DNA of 64,000 bases from Microthrixaceae bacterium (GCA_947449015.1 CANFQA010000005.1:30211-94210), one strand, 5' to 3'; numbered from the stretch's first letter, positions 8,620 to 17,318 are shown. Program-made: numbers and translations. Notes: generated from the letters alone by a model not told the origin.

Positions 8620-10115
8620 GCACTCCCGATCTCGATGTTGTCGTTATCGGTGCTGGGGTAGGCGGCATTGCGGCGGGCGCAATGCTTCGTGACCTCGGAA
8701 TGCGATTCAGGATTTTCGACAAGGGTTCAACAGTCGGAGGCACCTGGCGTGACAACACCTACCCGGGTTGCGCCTGTGACGTTCCCAGTCATCTGTATTC
8801 ATTGTCGTTCGCTCAGAACCCGCAGTGGTCTCGCAGCTATCCGGCGCAGCCCGAGATTGAGGCGTATCTGGAGAGGGTCACTGATGACCTAGATCTGCGG
8901 GAGTCCATCACATTTGGCGCCGAGATCACCTCGACGAAATGGGATGACGTCGAGCAGTTCTGGACGATCACGCTCAGCGATGGCCGGCAGCACCGGGCTC
9001 GCTCGGTCGTACTTGCCACCGGACCCCTCAGTCGTCCGTCGCTCCCTGCTATCTCGGGAATCGAATCCTTCGCAGGCACGATGTTCCACTCGGCTCGATG
9101 GGATCACTCTCATTCGCTGAAAGGTGAACGTGTCGCTGTGATCGGCACCGGCGCATCAGCAGTGCAATTTGTTCCTGAGATTGCACCTGTTGCCGACCAT
9201 GTCACCGTTTTCCAGCGCTCGGCTCCCTGGGTGCTACCCCGTGATGATCGGCCAGCCCCTCAGTGGCGTCGAGCGCTCTACCGGCGAGTTCCATTTCTGC
9301 AGCGGCTTCACCGATGGAGGGTTTACGCCCGCCAAGAGATGCTTGCAGCTGCGTTCATCGGACGTGGCCGCACTGCGCAAGGCCTCGCCGAGCGCATAAA
9401 GCAGGGAGTGCGCGATCACATCGCAGCGTCGATAAGTGATCCTGAGATGCAGGCGGCGCTTCTTCCAAGCTACGAGCCAGGTTGCAAGCGACTTCTGATC
9501 GCCAATAGTTGGTATCCCACATTGGCCCGCGACGATGTCGACGTGTGCACCGAGCAGATCCTCGAAATCACCCCAACTGGAGTCCGCACCGCCGATGGCG
9601 TGCACCACGAGGTCGACACCATCATCCTCGGCACTGGGTTCGCTGCTTCCGAGTTTCCCGGCCCGGTTGGCATAACCGGGCGGAACGGACTGGAACTCGC
9701 CGAGCGTTGGCGTGATGGAGCGGCGACACATCTCGGAATCACAATCGATGGATTCCCGAATCTGTACCTTCTGGCTGGGCCCAACACTGGCCTCGGTCAC
9801 AACTCGATCATTTTCATGATCGAGGCCCAGCTCCACTACGTGCGGGGGGCGCTGCTCGATCAGAGACGCAACCGGGTAGCAGTCTCCTCAGTTCGTCGCG
9901 ACGCAGTTGATCGGTTCTATACCGAGGTGCAAGGTCGTCTTCAGAAGACTGTTTGGACCACCGGTTGTTCGAGTTGGTATCGATCGGCTTCCGGTCAGGT
10001 CGACACCATGTGGCCTGGGACCACCATCGAGTACTGGCTGCGAACTCGGCGCTTCCGTCGCTCCCGGTTTGAGTCGGTCGGAGCCGATTCCGGCGGGAGT
10101 GCTCAGGCTCGCTAA
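8616..10115 (+). CDS. FAD-dependent monooxygenase, Baeyer-Villiger type
   Basis: 499 residues. The N-terminal FAD-binding GAGVGG motif (residues 12-17), the VGGTWRDNTYPG and CDVPSHLYSLSF segments, the Baeyer-Villiger fingerprint FAGTMFHSARW (152-162) and the NADPH-binding GTGASAVQ (177-184) place it among class B flavin monooxygenases. They oxidise ketones or related carbonyl compounds using NADPH and O2; the substrate cannot be predicted. The start at 8616 overlaps the zinc-ribbon stop (ATGA); an ATG at 8601 is an alternative. It is the last gene of the der group, just ahead of tRNA-Pro. Confidence 0.9.
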   Translation: MSTPDLDVVVIGAGVGGIAAGAMLRDLGMRFRIFDKGSTVGGTWRDNTYPGCACDVPSHLYSLSFAQNPQWSRSYPAQPEIEAYLERVTDDLDLRESITFGAEITSTKWDDVEQFWTITLSDGRQHRARSVVLATGPLSRPSLPAISGIESFAGTMFHSARWDHSHSLKGERVAVIGTGASAVQFVPEIAPVADHVTVFQRSAPWVLPRDDRPAPQWRRALYRRVPFLQRLHRWRVYARQEMLAAAFIGRGRTAQGLAERIKQGVRDHIAASISDPEMQAALLPSYEPGCKRLLIANSWYPTLARDDVDVCTEQILEITPTGVRTADGVHHEVDTIILGTGFAASEFPGPVGITGRNGLELAERWRDGAATHLGITIDGFPNLYLLAGPNTGLGHNSIIFMIEAQLHYVRGALLDQRRNRVAVSSVRRDAVDRFYTEVQGRLQKTVWTTGCSSWYRSASGQVDTMWPGTTIEYWLRTRRFRRSRFESVGADSGGSAQAR

Positions 10116-10118
10116 GGT
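10113..10118 (+). promoter_or_regulatory. Putative -10 element (TAAGGT) for tRNA-Pro
   Basis: TAAGGT ends ten bases before the mature 5' end of tRNA-Pro. It overlaps the stop of the monooxygenase gene. The same hexamer precedes the enoyl-CoA hydratase and transketolase genes in this window. Confidence 0.45.
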
Positions 10119-10128
10119 GTCCAGTCCA

Positions 10129-10206
10129 CGGGCTGTGGCGCAGCTTGGTTAGCGCGTCGGTCTGGGGGACCGAAGGTCGTGGGTTCGAATCCCGCCAGCC
10201 CGACCA
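10129..10206 (+). tRNA. tRNA-Pro (anticodon GGG)
   Basis: A full cloverleaf can be drawn. The acceptor stem CGGGCTG/CAGCCCG has discriminator A and an encoded CCA. The D arm is closed by GCGC/GCGC. The anticodon stem TCGGT/ACCGA carries the seven-base loop CTGGGGG, giving anticodon GGG. The T arm is GTGGG-TTCGAAT-CCCGC. The C1-G72 pair is typical of bacterial tRNA-Pro. It lies between the monooxygenase gene and lysS, on the same strand. Confidence 0.93.
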
Positions 10207-10212
10207 AACCGA

Positions 10213-10237
10213 GCGGGGTGCCCCGGTGGCACCCCGC
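10213..10237 (+). terminator. Strong hairpin between tRNA-Pro and lysS
   Basis: GCGGGGTGCC and GGCACCCCGC form a perfect ten-base-pair stem around a five-base loop, starting seven bases after the tRNA CCA. There is no T run, so it is either a U-less actinobacterial terminator, a 3'-processing barrier for the tRNA, or a leader hairpin of lysS. Confidence 0.5.
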
Positions 10238-10283
10238 AGGTGCGAAAGACTTCCCACCAGTCCCCCGACACGGAGCACCTCTC

Positions 10284-11870
10284 ATGGCCGAATCCGATCC
10301 GCAGATCTCCGCTGAGACCGCCGGCGCCACCGATGAAGTGGTCGAGGCGGAACTGGAGCATTCGGAAGAGGAGCGGGCATCGATCCGAGCACAGCGTCTC
10401 GGCAAAGTTGCTGCGTTACGTGAACAGGGTGTGAATCCCTATCCATATCGCTTTGACCGAGATCGAACTATCTCTGAGCTCCGCGAGGAATACGGCTCGC
10501 TCGAGGCAGGGGAGGAGGTTGAGGTCTCTGTTCGCCTCGCTGGTCGACTGATGCTCAAGCGAGATCAGGGACGTCTTACCTTCGGCCAGTTGCGTGATCG
10601 CAGTGGCGAGGTGCAGCTCTTCGTGTCGGCTGGCGTCATAGGCAAGGAAGAACTCGCAGCGTTCAACGATCTTGATCGCGGCGATTGGATTGGCGTGCGT
10701 GGAACCGTCATGGTCACCAAAAAGGGCGAGCTCTCCGTAAAGGTTGCGTCATTCGAGCTCCTCAGTAAGGCCCTGCGCCCACTGCCGGATAAGTGGAAGG
10801 GTCTCGCCGACGTTGATGCGAGATACCGCCAGCGTTATGTCGATCTAACAGTCAATTCTGATGCCCGTCGCGTATTTGAGATCCGCTTCGCGGCCGTGGA
10901 TTCAATTCGGCGTGAACTCGCGTCACGTGGCTTCCTTGAAGTCGAGACACCACTGCTCCATTTGCAGCAAGGAGGGGCAACGGCCCGTCCCTTCATCACC
11001 CATTACAACGCGCTCAGCATGGACACCTACCTTCGGATCGCTCTTGAACTGCCGCTCAAACGACTACTCGTTGGGGGTTTGGAGCGGGTCTTCGAAATCG
11101 GTCGCGTCTTCCGGAATGAGGGTATTGACACCCGCCATAACCCTGAATTCACCATGCTTGAGGCGTACGAGGCATTCGCTGATTATTCCGAGATGATGGA
11201 CCTCACCGAACTGCTTGTTTCGCAGGCAGCACTGGCCGCTACTGGTTCCATGGTGGTCACTGTCCGTGATGTCCAGATAGATCTCGCTCCCTCCTGGCGT
11301 CGTGTTTCGATGGTGGATCTCATCAGCGAAACGCTCGGGGTTGAGATCCATCCCTCAATGCCGATAGAGCAGGCGCGGAAGATTCTCGATGGACTCGGTC
11401 TCACCTATAAGCCCACTTGGGGTTCTGGCCGCTGCACTCATGAGGTGTATGACGAACTCGTCGAACACACAGTGATCGCGCCGACAATCGTGTTCGATCA
11501 TCCGCGCGAAACCTCACCGCTGGCGAAACCTCACCGACACGACCACAGCTTGGTGGAGCGTTTCGAGGTCATCGTCGACGGACGCGAACTGGCAAACGCC
11601 TACAGCGAGCTCAATGACCCGGTTGAGCAGCTTGCGCGGTTCCGTGATGAGGCTGATCTCAAGGCGGCGGGCGATCCCGAAGCTGGTGATGTTGACCTCG
11701 ACTACATACGGGCCTTGGAGTTCGCAATGCCTCCTGCTGGTGGACTCGGAATCGGAATCGACCGCCTGATCATGCTTCTCGCAGGAGTTGAAAGTATCCG
11801 GGAGGTCATTCTCTTCCCGACCCTGCGCCCCGAGGCTGGGCTGTCAGATGCTGACTTCCCTTCGGCCTGA
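10284..11870 (+). CDS. lysS: Lysyl-tRNA synthetase, class II
   Basis: Charges tRNA-Lys with lysine. The 528 residues comprise a charged N-terminal extension (~50 residues), an OB-fold anticodon-binding domain (about 80-190) and a class II catalytic core. Motif 2 is visible as RVFRNEGIDTRHNPEFTMLE and motif 3 as GLGIGIDRLIML, with the FDHP segment and SELNDP between. The ATG at 10284 has a CGGAG ribosome-binding site eight bases upstream; the open frame before it runs into the tRNA and is rejected as coding. The MprF-like gene follows 54 bases later. Confidence 0.95.
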   Translation: MAESDPQISAETAGATDEVVEAELEHSEEERASIRAQRLGKVAALREQGVNPYPYRFDRDRTISELREEYGSLEAGEEVEVSVRLAGRLMLKRDQGRLTFGQLRDRSGEVQLFVSAGVIGKEELAAFNDLDRGDWIGVRGTVMVTKKGELSVKVASFELLSKALRPLPDKWKGLADVDARYRQRYVDLTVNSDARRVFEIRFAAVDSIRRELASRGFLEVETPLLHLQQGGATARPFITHYNALSMDTYLRIALELPLKRLLVGGLERVFEIGRVFRNEGIDTRHNPEFTMLEAYEAFADYSEMMDLTELLVSQAALAATGSMVVTVRDVQIDLAPSWRRVSMVDLISETLGVEIHPSMPIEQARKILDGLGLTYKPTWGSGRCTHEVYDELVEHTVIAPTIVFDHPRETSPLAKPHRHDHSLVERFEVIVDGRELANAYSELNDPVEQLARFRDEADLKAAGDPEAGDVDLDYIRALEFAMPPAGGLGIGIDRLIMLLAGVESIREVILFPTLRPEAGLSDADFPSA

Positions 11871-11924
11871 TCGCATGGATGTTCGTCTGAATTCCGGATC
11901 TCGCGGAAGATTCGACGTCGCCAG

Positions 11925-13637
11925 ATGAGGCGAAAGAGGAGAAGGGCCCGGCTGCTGGGGCTACTCACCGCGTTTGGGGGCCTGCTCCTGATCATCTCAA
12001 CCTTGCCGGTTTTTCGTCGTCGCTTTGAGCGAGTTACCAATGTCTTCACGCCGTTTGGGGTGGAGGTGGCGAGCAATGCCATTGCGCTCGCCGTCGGATT
12101 CGCGTTGCTCTATCTCGCTGGTCAACTTGTTCGACGTCGCCGACTCGCGTGGTTCGTGGCGGTTGTGTTGTTCGGCACCAGCGGAATCGTCAATATTTTA
12201 CGAGTCCACCACGGATACGCGGCGATGTACTCGGTGTTGATGGTGGTACTTCTCGCTCTGAGTCGGGAGCAATTCACAGCGCCAGGAGACCCACCGACAC
12301 TGTTCGAGTTCATCCGCTTCCTGCCGTGGTACGTGGTGGGAGTGTTTACCTACGGGCTCAGCGCTTTGTATCTCGAACGAGCCAGCATCTCGCCATCGCT
12401 CACCTTTGCTGGAGCGTTGGAAACTACTGCGCTCGGGGTATTCGGAATCGATGGGCCTTACGAATTCACTCGTCGCGGTTTCGAGTGGTTCTTCCCAACC
12501 TCGTTGCTCGTGATCGGTCTCGGCGGTTTGGCATGGGCGCTCTTTCTCCTCTTCCGCCCGATCGTGGCGAAGCCCGAGGAGGGAGCAACCTCATGGCATA
12601 ACGCGATGACGATTCTCCGGACATATGGGCACGACTCGCTCGACCAATTCGCGCTCCGAGACGACAAACTCTTCTTCTTCGGGGCAGACGGGCAAGCCTT
12701 CATTGCCTACACGTACCTCGGGAGACATGCACTTGTTTCGGGCGATCCAATCGGTCGACCCGATTCGTGTGTTCGCGTGATCGATGAGTTCCTTGACATG
12801 TGCGCCGAACGAGCCTGGGGCGTGGCATTCCTCGCTGCTCGCGAACTGGACCGGCAGCTGTATCTCGACCGAGGGCTCCACACCCTCTATCTCGGCGATG
12901 AAGCCGTGGTTCACTGCAGGGGTTTCTCGCTCGAAGGGAAAAAGTGGAAGAGCATCCGACAGTCAAGCGGAAGAGTGGCCAGAACCTATCGATTCGTCTG
13001 GATTGCAGAAACTGACGCGAGTCCCGAACTCATTGCCGAACTCAACGAGATTTCCCGTCGCTGGAGGGGCAAGGCCCCTGAGCGCGGTTTCACAATGACG
13101 CTGAGCCAGGACATTGAAGGAACGAATCCAGAATTCCGACTTTGCATTGCTCTGGACGAGAACGACCGACCTGGGGGATTCCTGCGGGTTGTGCCGATCT
13201 ATGGCGACAATCCGGGGTACACCCTCGATCTCATGCGCCGCGACCCAGAGACACCGAATGGCATGACCGAGTTTCTTCTCACCCGCACAATGATGCAGCT
13301 TGATCAGATGGGGCTTGACCGTCTTTCAATGAACTTCGCAGCTTGGGGTCGATTCTTTGAGGACGACGTTGAGTATTCGATTCCTCAGCGCATCGTGAAG
13401 GTCGGGCTCAACCTGCTCAGTCCCTTTTACCAAATTCGTTCACTGAAAGAGTTCAACCAACGTTTTCACCCGGATTGGATTCCCCGATGCATCGTCTACG
13501 ACGATCTTCGATCACTGCCACGAGTTGCGTTGTTGTATTCGGGAGTTGAGGGGTTCCTGAACATTCCGATCGTTGGGAAGTTCTTGCTGCCCCGAACGGT
13601 TTCGGATCCTGGGCATCCGATCCACGAGGGCCTCTAG
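11925..13637 (+). CDS. DUF2156 phosphatidylglycerol lysyltransferase-like membrane protein
   Basis: 570 residues. The N-terminal ~225 residues form about six hydrophobic segments after a very basic start (MRRKRRRAR). The C-terminal half is a soluble double-GNAT DUF2156 domain with FFFGADGQAFIAYTYLGRHALVSGDPIG and LDLMRRDPETPNGMTEFLL, as in MprF/LysX aminoacyl-phospholipid synthases. These transfer lysine from Lys-tRNA to phosphatidylglycerol, lowering surface charge. Mycobacterial LysX fuses such a domain to a LysRS; here lysS lies directly upstream as a separate gene, which supports the lysyl-transfer reading. Confidence 0.85.
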   Translation: MRRKRRRARLLGLLTAFGGLLLIISTLPVFRRRFERVTNVFTPFGVEVASNAIALAVGFALLYLAGQLVRRRRLAWFVAVVLFGTSGIVNILRVHHGYAAMYSVLMVVLLALSREQFTAPGDPPTLFEFIRFLPWYVVGVFTYGLSALYLERASISPSLTFAGALETTALGVFGIDGPYEFTRRGFEWFFPTSLLVIGLGGLAWALFLLFRPIVAKPEEGATSWHNAMTILRTYGHDSLDQFALRDDKLFFFGADGQAFIAYTYLGRHALVSGDPIGRPDSCVRVIDEFLDMCAERAWGVAFLAARELDRQLYLDRGLHTLYLGDEAVVHCRGFSLEGKKWKSIRQSSGRVARTYRFVWIAETDASPELIAELNEISRRWRGKAPERGFTMTLSQDIEGTNPEFRLCIALDENDRPGGFLRVVPIYGDNPGYTLDLMRRDPETPNGMTEFLLTRTMMQLDQMGLDRLSMNFAAWGRFFEDDVEYSIPQRIVKVGLNLLSPFYQIRSLKEFNQRFHPDWIPRCIVYDDLRSLPRVALLYSGVEGFLNIPIVGKFLLPRTVSDPGHPIHEGL

Positions 13638-13647
13638 GGCATTCGTT

Positions 13648-14373
13648 ATGTGCGAACGTTTTGTCAGTACGACGCCTGCGGCAACGCTTGCCAAATTCTT
13701 CGATGCTGAGCTGCCCGAGCAGAGCCTTCCTCCCGATCACAATGTTGCGCCGACCCGCGATGTGTACGTCGTTGGGCAGGGGAGTGCCGGCCGGCGCATC
13801 CGGGTGATGCATTGGGGTTTAGTTCCGCCATGGGCAACCGATGTGACCGGGGCCAGTCGCCTCATTAACGCTCGCTCTGAGACAGTTGCCGAGAAGCCGT
13901 CGTTTCGCTCTGCCTTTCGCCGTCGGCGCTGCATCATTCCCGTCGACGGCTTTTATGAATGGACAACCGTCCCGGGAGAACGACGCAAGCAGCCGATGTA
14001 TATCCAGTCCGTCGATGGCCTCCCGTTGGCCTTCGCCGGTCTCCATGAATTTTGGCGACCACCAGGAGCGAGCGAGCAGGACGCAGGCCTATTTTCGTGT
14101 TGCATCATCACCTGCGCGGCGAATGAATTCATCAGTTCAATCCACGACCGGATGCCAGTGATTCTTGCCCGCGACTCATGGGATGCTTGGCTTGACCCGA
14201 ACGCTCAATCCGGTGATCTCAGTTCCCTGCTCGTTCCCATGGAACTGGGACTGCTCAGGATGCATCCAGTCAGCACTGAAGTGAATTCAGCACGGAACAA
14301 CGGTCAACACTTAACAGACGAGATCGAACCAACTGCACTCGGTGAGATTCCCGGACAGGGAAGGCTGCTTTAG
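13648..14373 (+). CDS. SRAP-family protein (YedK/HMCES-like)
   Basis: 241 residues. SRAP proteins form a covalent thiazolidine link with abasic sites in single-stranded DNA through Cys2. The start is fixed by this: M-C-E-R-F gives the catalytic cysteine after Met removal. Other family marks are VAPTRDVYVV, the INARSETVAEKPSFR active-site Asn/Arg block, RRCIIPVDGFYEW, and the late histidine in MHPVSTEVNSARNNG. The third residue is Glu where most homologues have Gly (MCGRF). The gene begins ten bases after the DUF2156 gene, and its stop overlaps that of the convergent HIT gene. Confidence 0.93.
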   Translation: MCERFVSTTPAATLAKFFDAELPEQSLPPDHNVAPTRDVYVVGQGSAGRRIRVMHWGLVPPWATDVTGASRLINARSETVAEKPSFRSAFRRRRCIIPVDGFYEWTTVPGERRKQPMYIQSVDGLPLAFAGLHEFWRPPGASEQDAGLFSCCIITCAANEFISSIHDRMPVILARDSWDAWLDPNAQSGDLSSLLVPMELGLLRMHPVSTEVNSARNNGQHLTDEIEPTALGEIPGQGRLL

Positions 14374-14780
14374 TTCGACCCGTGAGTTCCGAGGGCGTCA
14401 CGCAGCCGCTGTGCCACATCGTCGAGAACATCTCCCGCCACGGAAGCATCTGCGCGGCCAAAGTCGATATCAGATTCAGAGCGAATCGGCAGGACATGGA
14501 GATGGGTGTGGGGAACTTCCAGCCCGGCAATGATGAGTGCGATTCGTGCGGTTCCGAACGCCTCTTGTTGCGCGACTCCGATGAGGCGGGCCACCTGGCT
14601 GAGGTGGGCGATTGTCTCCGGGTCGAGATCTATCCAGTGATCAACCTCGGCGCGCGGGACCACGAGCGTATGGCCCTCGGTGACAGGAGCAATCGTGAGG
14701 AACGCAACGCAGATGTCGTCTCGGTAGACGAAGCGCCCCGGAAGCTCACCGTCAATAATTTTGGAGAAGATCGTGCTCAT
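14370..14780 (-). CDS. HIT-family nucleotide-binding protein
   Basis: 136 residues with the histidine triad HTHLHVLP near residue 90 and the family N-terminus STIFSKIIDGELP. HIT proteins of this branch hydrolyse AMP-linked nucleotides such as adenosine phosphoramidates or dinucleoside polyphosphates. The ATG at 14780 is preferred because family homology starts there and a TACGAT element lies nine bases upstream; an in-frame ATG at 14804 would add eight residues and overlap the divergent pgsA start region. Confidence 0.9.
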   Translation of the reverse strand: MSTIFSKIIDGELPGRFVYRDDICVAFLTIAPVTEGHTLVVPRAEVDHWIDLDPETIAHLSQVARLIGVAQQEAFGTARIALIIAGLEVPHTHLHVLPIRSESDIDFGRADASVAGDVLDDVAQRLRDALGTHGSN

Positions 14781-14806
14781 CGGGTTCAGATCGTAGAGTG
14801 CCATTC

Positions 14807-15442
14807 GTGGACATGTCGCCCAGCCACCCCGAACACCCCATCGAAGCGCCCGGACTCGACGTTCTCGACTCGCGTATTCTCACAGTCCCCAACCTCATCA
14901 CCGCCGTTCGCCTCGCGTGTCTGCCGATCTTCGTCTGGCTGCTCCTCGTTGAGCACAACAGAGCTGCCGCTTCGGTGCTGCTCGGAGCCATCGGGGCAAC
15001 TGACTGGGTTGACGGCTACATCGCACGGCGCTTCAACCAGACTTCAACGCTCGGCAAGATCCTCGATCCAGTCGCTGATCGACTCCTGTTCTTCACGGCA
15101 CTCATTGCCATCCTCATTGATGGCTGCGCACCGGCCTGGGTGTGCTGGGCGGTTTTGGCCCGAGAGGTCGTCATCTCGGTTGCCACCCTCGTGCTTGCCG
15201 CCCTGGGTGCTCGTCGTATTGATGTCACCAGAGCCGGTAAAACCGGGACGTTCTTTTTGATGTTCGCATTCCCCGCCTTCGTCGCCGGTGCCAGCACCTT
15301 CTGGTGGGCACCTCTTGCGAATGATCTGGCCTGGTTGTTCCTCGTACCCGGCCTGCTGTGTTCCTATTGGGCAGCAGTGATGTACGTCCCCATCGGTCGA
15401 CGAGCCCTGCAGGAAGGCCGAAGTGGGCGAACAGGGCGCTGA
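14807..15442 (+). CDS. pgsA: CDP-diacylglycerol-glycerol-3-phosphate 3-phosphatidyltransferase
   Basis: Makes phosphatidylglycerol phosphate from CDP-diacylglycerol and glycerol-3-phosphate at the membrane. About 211 residues with several hydrophobic helices. It has the full CDP-alcohol phosphotransferase signature: DWVDGYIAR, then eight residues, then GKILDPVAD, with all four metal-binding Asp present. GTG 14807 is chosen because TAGAGT lies seven bases upstream; ATG 14813 is equally possible. A pgsA gene near gcvH-garA also occurs in mycobacteria. The C-terminus is basic (GRRALQEGRSGRTGR). Confidence 0.9.
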   Translation: MDMSPSHPEHPIEAPGLDVLDSRILTVPNLITAVRLACLPIFVWLLLVEHNRAAASVLLGAIGATDWVDGYIARRFNQTSTLGKILDPVADRLLFFTALIAILIDGCAPAWVCWAVLAREVVISVATLVLAALGARRIDVTRAGKTGTFFLMFAFPAFVAGASTFWWAPLANDLAWLFLVPGLLCSYWAAVMYVPIGRRALQEGRSGRTGR

Positions 15443-15487
15443 GAACCCCTCCCGGACGCTCTCTGTGGCTCGCATCGGGTGATCGGG

Positions 15488-15493
15488 TAGCGT
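15488..15493 (+). promoter_or_regulatory. Putative -10 element (TAGCGT) of gcvH, leaderless
   Basis: TAGCGT is followed by seven bases and the gcvH ATG, and there is no ribosome-binding site. A leaderless transcript for the gcvH-garA group is inferred. Confidence 0.5.
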
Positions 15494-15500
15494 TCGCAAC

Positions 15501-15884
15501 ATGCAGCTGCCTGATGATCTCCGCTACTCGACCGACCATGAATGGGTTCGACTCGAGGACGGTCGATTCCGCCTCGGGATCACCGATTACGCCCAAGACG
15601 CCCTCGGCGATGTTGTGTTCGTGGAGATCCCCGAAGTTGGATCCGAGTTCACCGCTTCGGCCAAGGTGAGCGAAGTTGAGTCAACCAAGTCCGTGTCAGA
15701 TATCTATGCGCCTGTGGCGGGACGTGTTGTCGAAGTCAATGCGGAACTTGCGGATGCTCCTGAGCGGCTCAACGATGATCCGTACGGTGATGGGTGGATC
15801 TGCATCATTGAGCCTACGAACCCGTCTGATCTCGACTCGTTGCTCGATGTCGATTCATATCGGCGGTTGATCGAGGGTACGTGA
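15501..15884 (+). CDS. gcvH: Glycine cleavage system H protein
   Basis: Lipoyl carrier that shuttles the aminomethyl group between GcvP, GcvT and lipoamide dehydrogenase. 127 residues, normal length. The lipoyl-lysine is K63 in EVESTKSVSDIYAP, flanked by the YSTDHEWVR start and the NDDPYGDGWI end of the family. The gene begins with an apparently leaderless ATG, and its stop overlaps the garA start (TGATG). The gcvH-garA-ftsR order is the one known from mycobacteria; gcvT is 2.6 kb downstream and gcvP converges with gcvT. Confidence 0.96.
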   Translation: MQLPDDLRYSTDHEWVRLEDGRFRLGITDYAQDALGDVVFVEIPEVGSEFTASAKVSEVESTKSVSDIYAPVAGRVVEVNAELADAPERLNDDPYGDGWICIIEPTNPSDLDSLLDVDSYRRLIEGT

Positions 15885-16381
15885 TGTCTGGGTCCGGTGA
15901 GGTTTTCTGCAACAACTGCGGTCACCGCAACTCACTCGGTTCGAGCTTCTGCTCGTCCTGCGGTGCGGTGCTTGAACGCGGCTCAACGGAGCACACGACA
16001 ATCACCTTTCACCCGGTGACGCCTGTAGATCCGAACGAGCTCGATGTGTCCGCGCTCACCGACAACGTTGCCCCTGTTGCTGTGCTCGTGGTGCGTCAGG
16101 GTCCGAAAGCCGGCAGTCGGTATGCGATTGATTCGCCGTCGACAACTGTTGGACGCCACCCTGAGTCCGAGATCTTTCTCGATGACATCACGGTCTCGCG
16201 TCGCCACGCCCAGATTGTCCGAGAGGGCAACAGGTTCGAGGTTGTGGACACCGGTTCGCTCAATGGCACCTATGTCAATCGGGAACGGATTGAAAAGGTT
16301 GCACTGACAAGCGGCGATGAGATCCAAATCGGAAAGTTCAAGCTGGTGTTTGTGCAAGGGGAGGGGTGGGTGGCCCCGTGA
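15884..16381 (+). CDS. garA: Zinc-ribbon/FHA-domain regulator, GarA-like
   Basis: 165 residues in three parts. An N-terminal zinc ribbon (CNNC...CSSC, about 7-30) comes first, then a threonine-rich linker with TTITFHPVTP, then a C-terminal FHA domain (TVGRHPESEIFLDD, VSRRHAQI, LNGTYVN). Mycobacterial GarA uses a TTSVFR motif phosphorylated by PknB/PknG to switch control of 2-oxoglutarate and glutamate enzymes. TTITFH occupies the same place, so a similar phosphoswitch is inferred. The zinc ribbon is not part of mycobacterial GarA. ATG 15884 is preferred over GTG 15881. Confidence 0.88.
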   Translation: MSGSGEVFCNNCGHRNSLGSSFCSSCGAVLERGSTEHTTITFHPVTPVDPNELDVSALTDNVAPVAVLVVRQGPKAGSRYAIDSPSTTVGRHPESEIFLDDITVSRRHAQIVREGNRFEVVDTGSLNGTYVNRERIEKVALTSGDEIQIGKFKLVFVQGEGWVAP

Positions 16382-17274
16382 ACGGGGACCAGAGCCACCT
16401 GTCCATTGGTGAAGTTCTCGTGCTTCTGCAGGAGGACTTCCCGGACGTCACGATCTCGAAGATTCGTTTTCTAGAGGCACAGGGCCTACTTGACCCAGAG
16501 CGCACTCCGTCTGGCTACCGCAAGTTCCACGATGCCGATATCGAGCGCATTCGTTGGATCCTGTTGCAACAGCGCGACCACTTTCTGCCCCTCAAAGTCA
16601 TCAAGGAACGACTCGCCTCTGGTGACCTCTCGTCTGACGTGCCTGAAGGCGTGCTCCCATTAGGCCGACGACATGGGGACGATTCTCCAGCCGTCACTCA
16701 TCCTGCGGCGCACGAAGTCAGCCCAGCCGGTCGCGCACACGTTGTCGCCCAACTGATGGAAGCTCCTGAAGGAGTCAGCCACCGCAATCTCGAACTGATC
16801 GCCGAGGAGGACGAGCGTGGCCGCCATCCGGCAGTACATGTTGTCGGTGATCCAAGCCCGGAGTCTCCCCAAGCGGTTGGTCGGTCCTCTGGGGCACACT
16901 TCTCCCTCGAAGATCTCGCACGAGAAAGTGGACTCTCGATCCGGGAACTTGGCGATCTCGAGCGGTTCGGCCTCATCAGCACTCGGTCTCTAGGGCAGGT
17001 CACCTACTACGACGACGAAGCGCTTGTTGTGGCCCGACTCGCTGCAGGGTTTCACCGCCACGGCATCGAAACGCGTCATCTCAGGATGTTCAAGGTTGGC
17101 GCCGAGCGCGAGGCAGCATTATTCGAACAGCTCATCACGCCGCTACTACGAAAGCGCACCGCGGAGGCACGGGAACAGGCGGTGGGCATCCTTGAGGATC
17201 TCGCCGAGCTCGCCGACGACCTTCGAGCTTCGATGGTTCGAACAGTGCTGCGTGAGTACCTCGGCACGTCCTGA
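16378..17274 (+). CDS. ftsR: MerR-family regulator, FtsR-like
   Basis: 298 residues with two MerR-type winged-helix regions. The N-terminal one (about 8-75) reads LSIGEVLVLLQ, ISKIRFLEAQGLLDPERT, SGYRKFHDADIERIRWI. The second (about 180-245) reads FSLEDLARESGLSIRELGDLERFGLIS. A low-complexity linker separates them, followed by a helical C-terminus. This architecture and position correspond to mycobacterial Rv1828 and corynebacterial FtsR, which activates ftsZ. The GTG at 16378 overlaps the garA stop (GTGA), so the start is well supported. The DNA target here is inferred only. Confidence 0.85.
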   Translation: MNGDQSHLSIGEVLVLLQEDFPDVTISKIRFLEAQGLLDPERTPSGYRKFHDADIERIRWILLQQRDHFLPLKVIKERLASGDLSSDVPEGVLPLGRRHGDDSPAVTHPAAHEVSPAGRAHVVAQLMEAPEGVSHRNLELIAEEDERGRHPAVHVVGDPSPESPQAVGRSSGAHFSLEDLARESGLSIRELGDLERFGLISTRSLGQVTYYDDEALVVARLAAGFHRHGIETRHLRMFKVGAEREAALFEQLITPLLRKRTAEAREQAVGILEDLAELADDLRASMVRTVLREYLGTS

Positions 17275-17305
17275 CCCAGCGGTGGGCGTCCTTCTCAGCC
17301 GCCGA

Positions 17306-17311
17306 TAGGGT
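17306..17311 (+). promoter_or_regulatory. Putative -10 element (TAGGGT) of the BFN-domain gene
   Basis: TAGGGT is followed by seven bases and ATG 17319. The intervening GGGGGAG resembles a ribosome-binding site but is too close to that ATG to serve it, so a leaderless start is favoured. Confidence 0.45.
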
Positions 17312-17318
17312 GGGGGAG

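Noticed and set aside
14382..15260. A 292-codon plus-strand frame spanning HIT and pgsA.
   Set aside because: Antisense to HIT and out of frame with the strongly supported pgsA motif.
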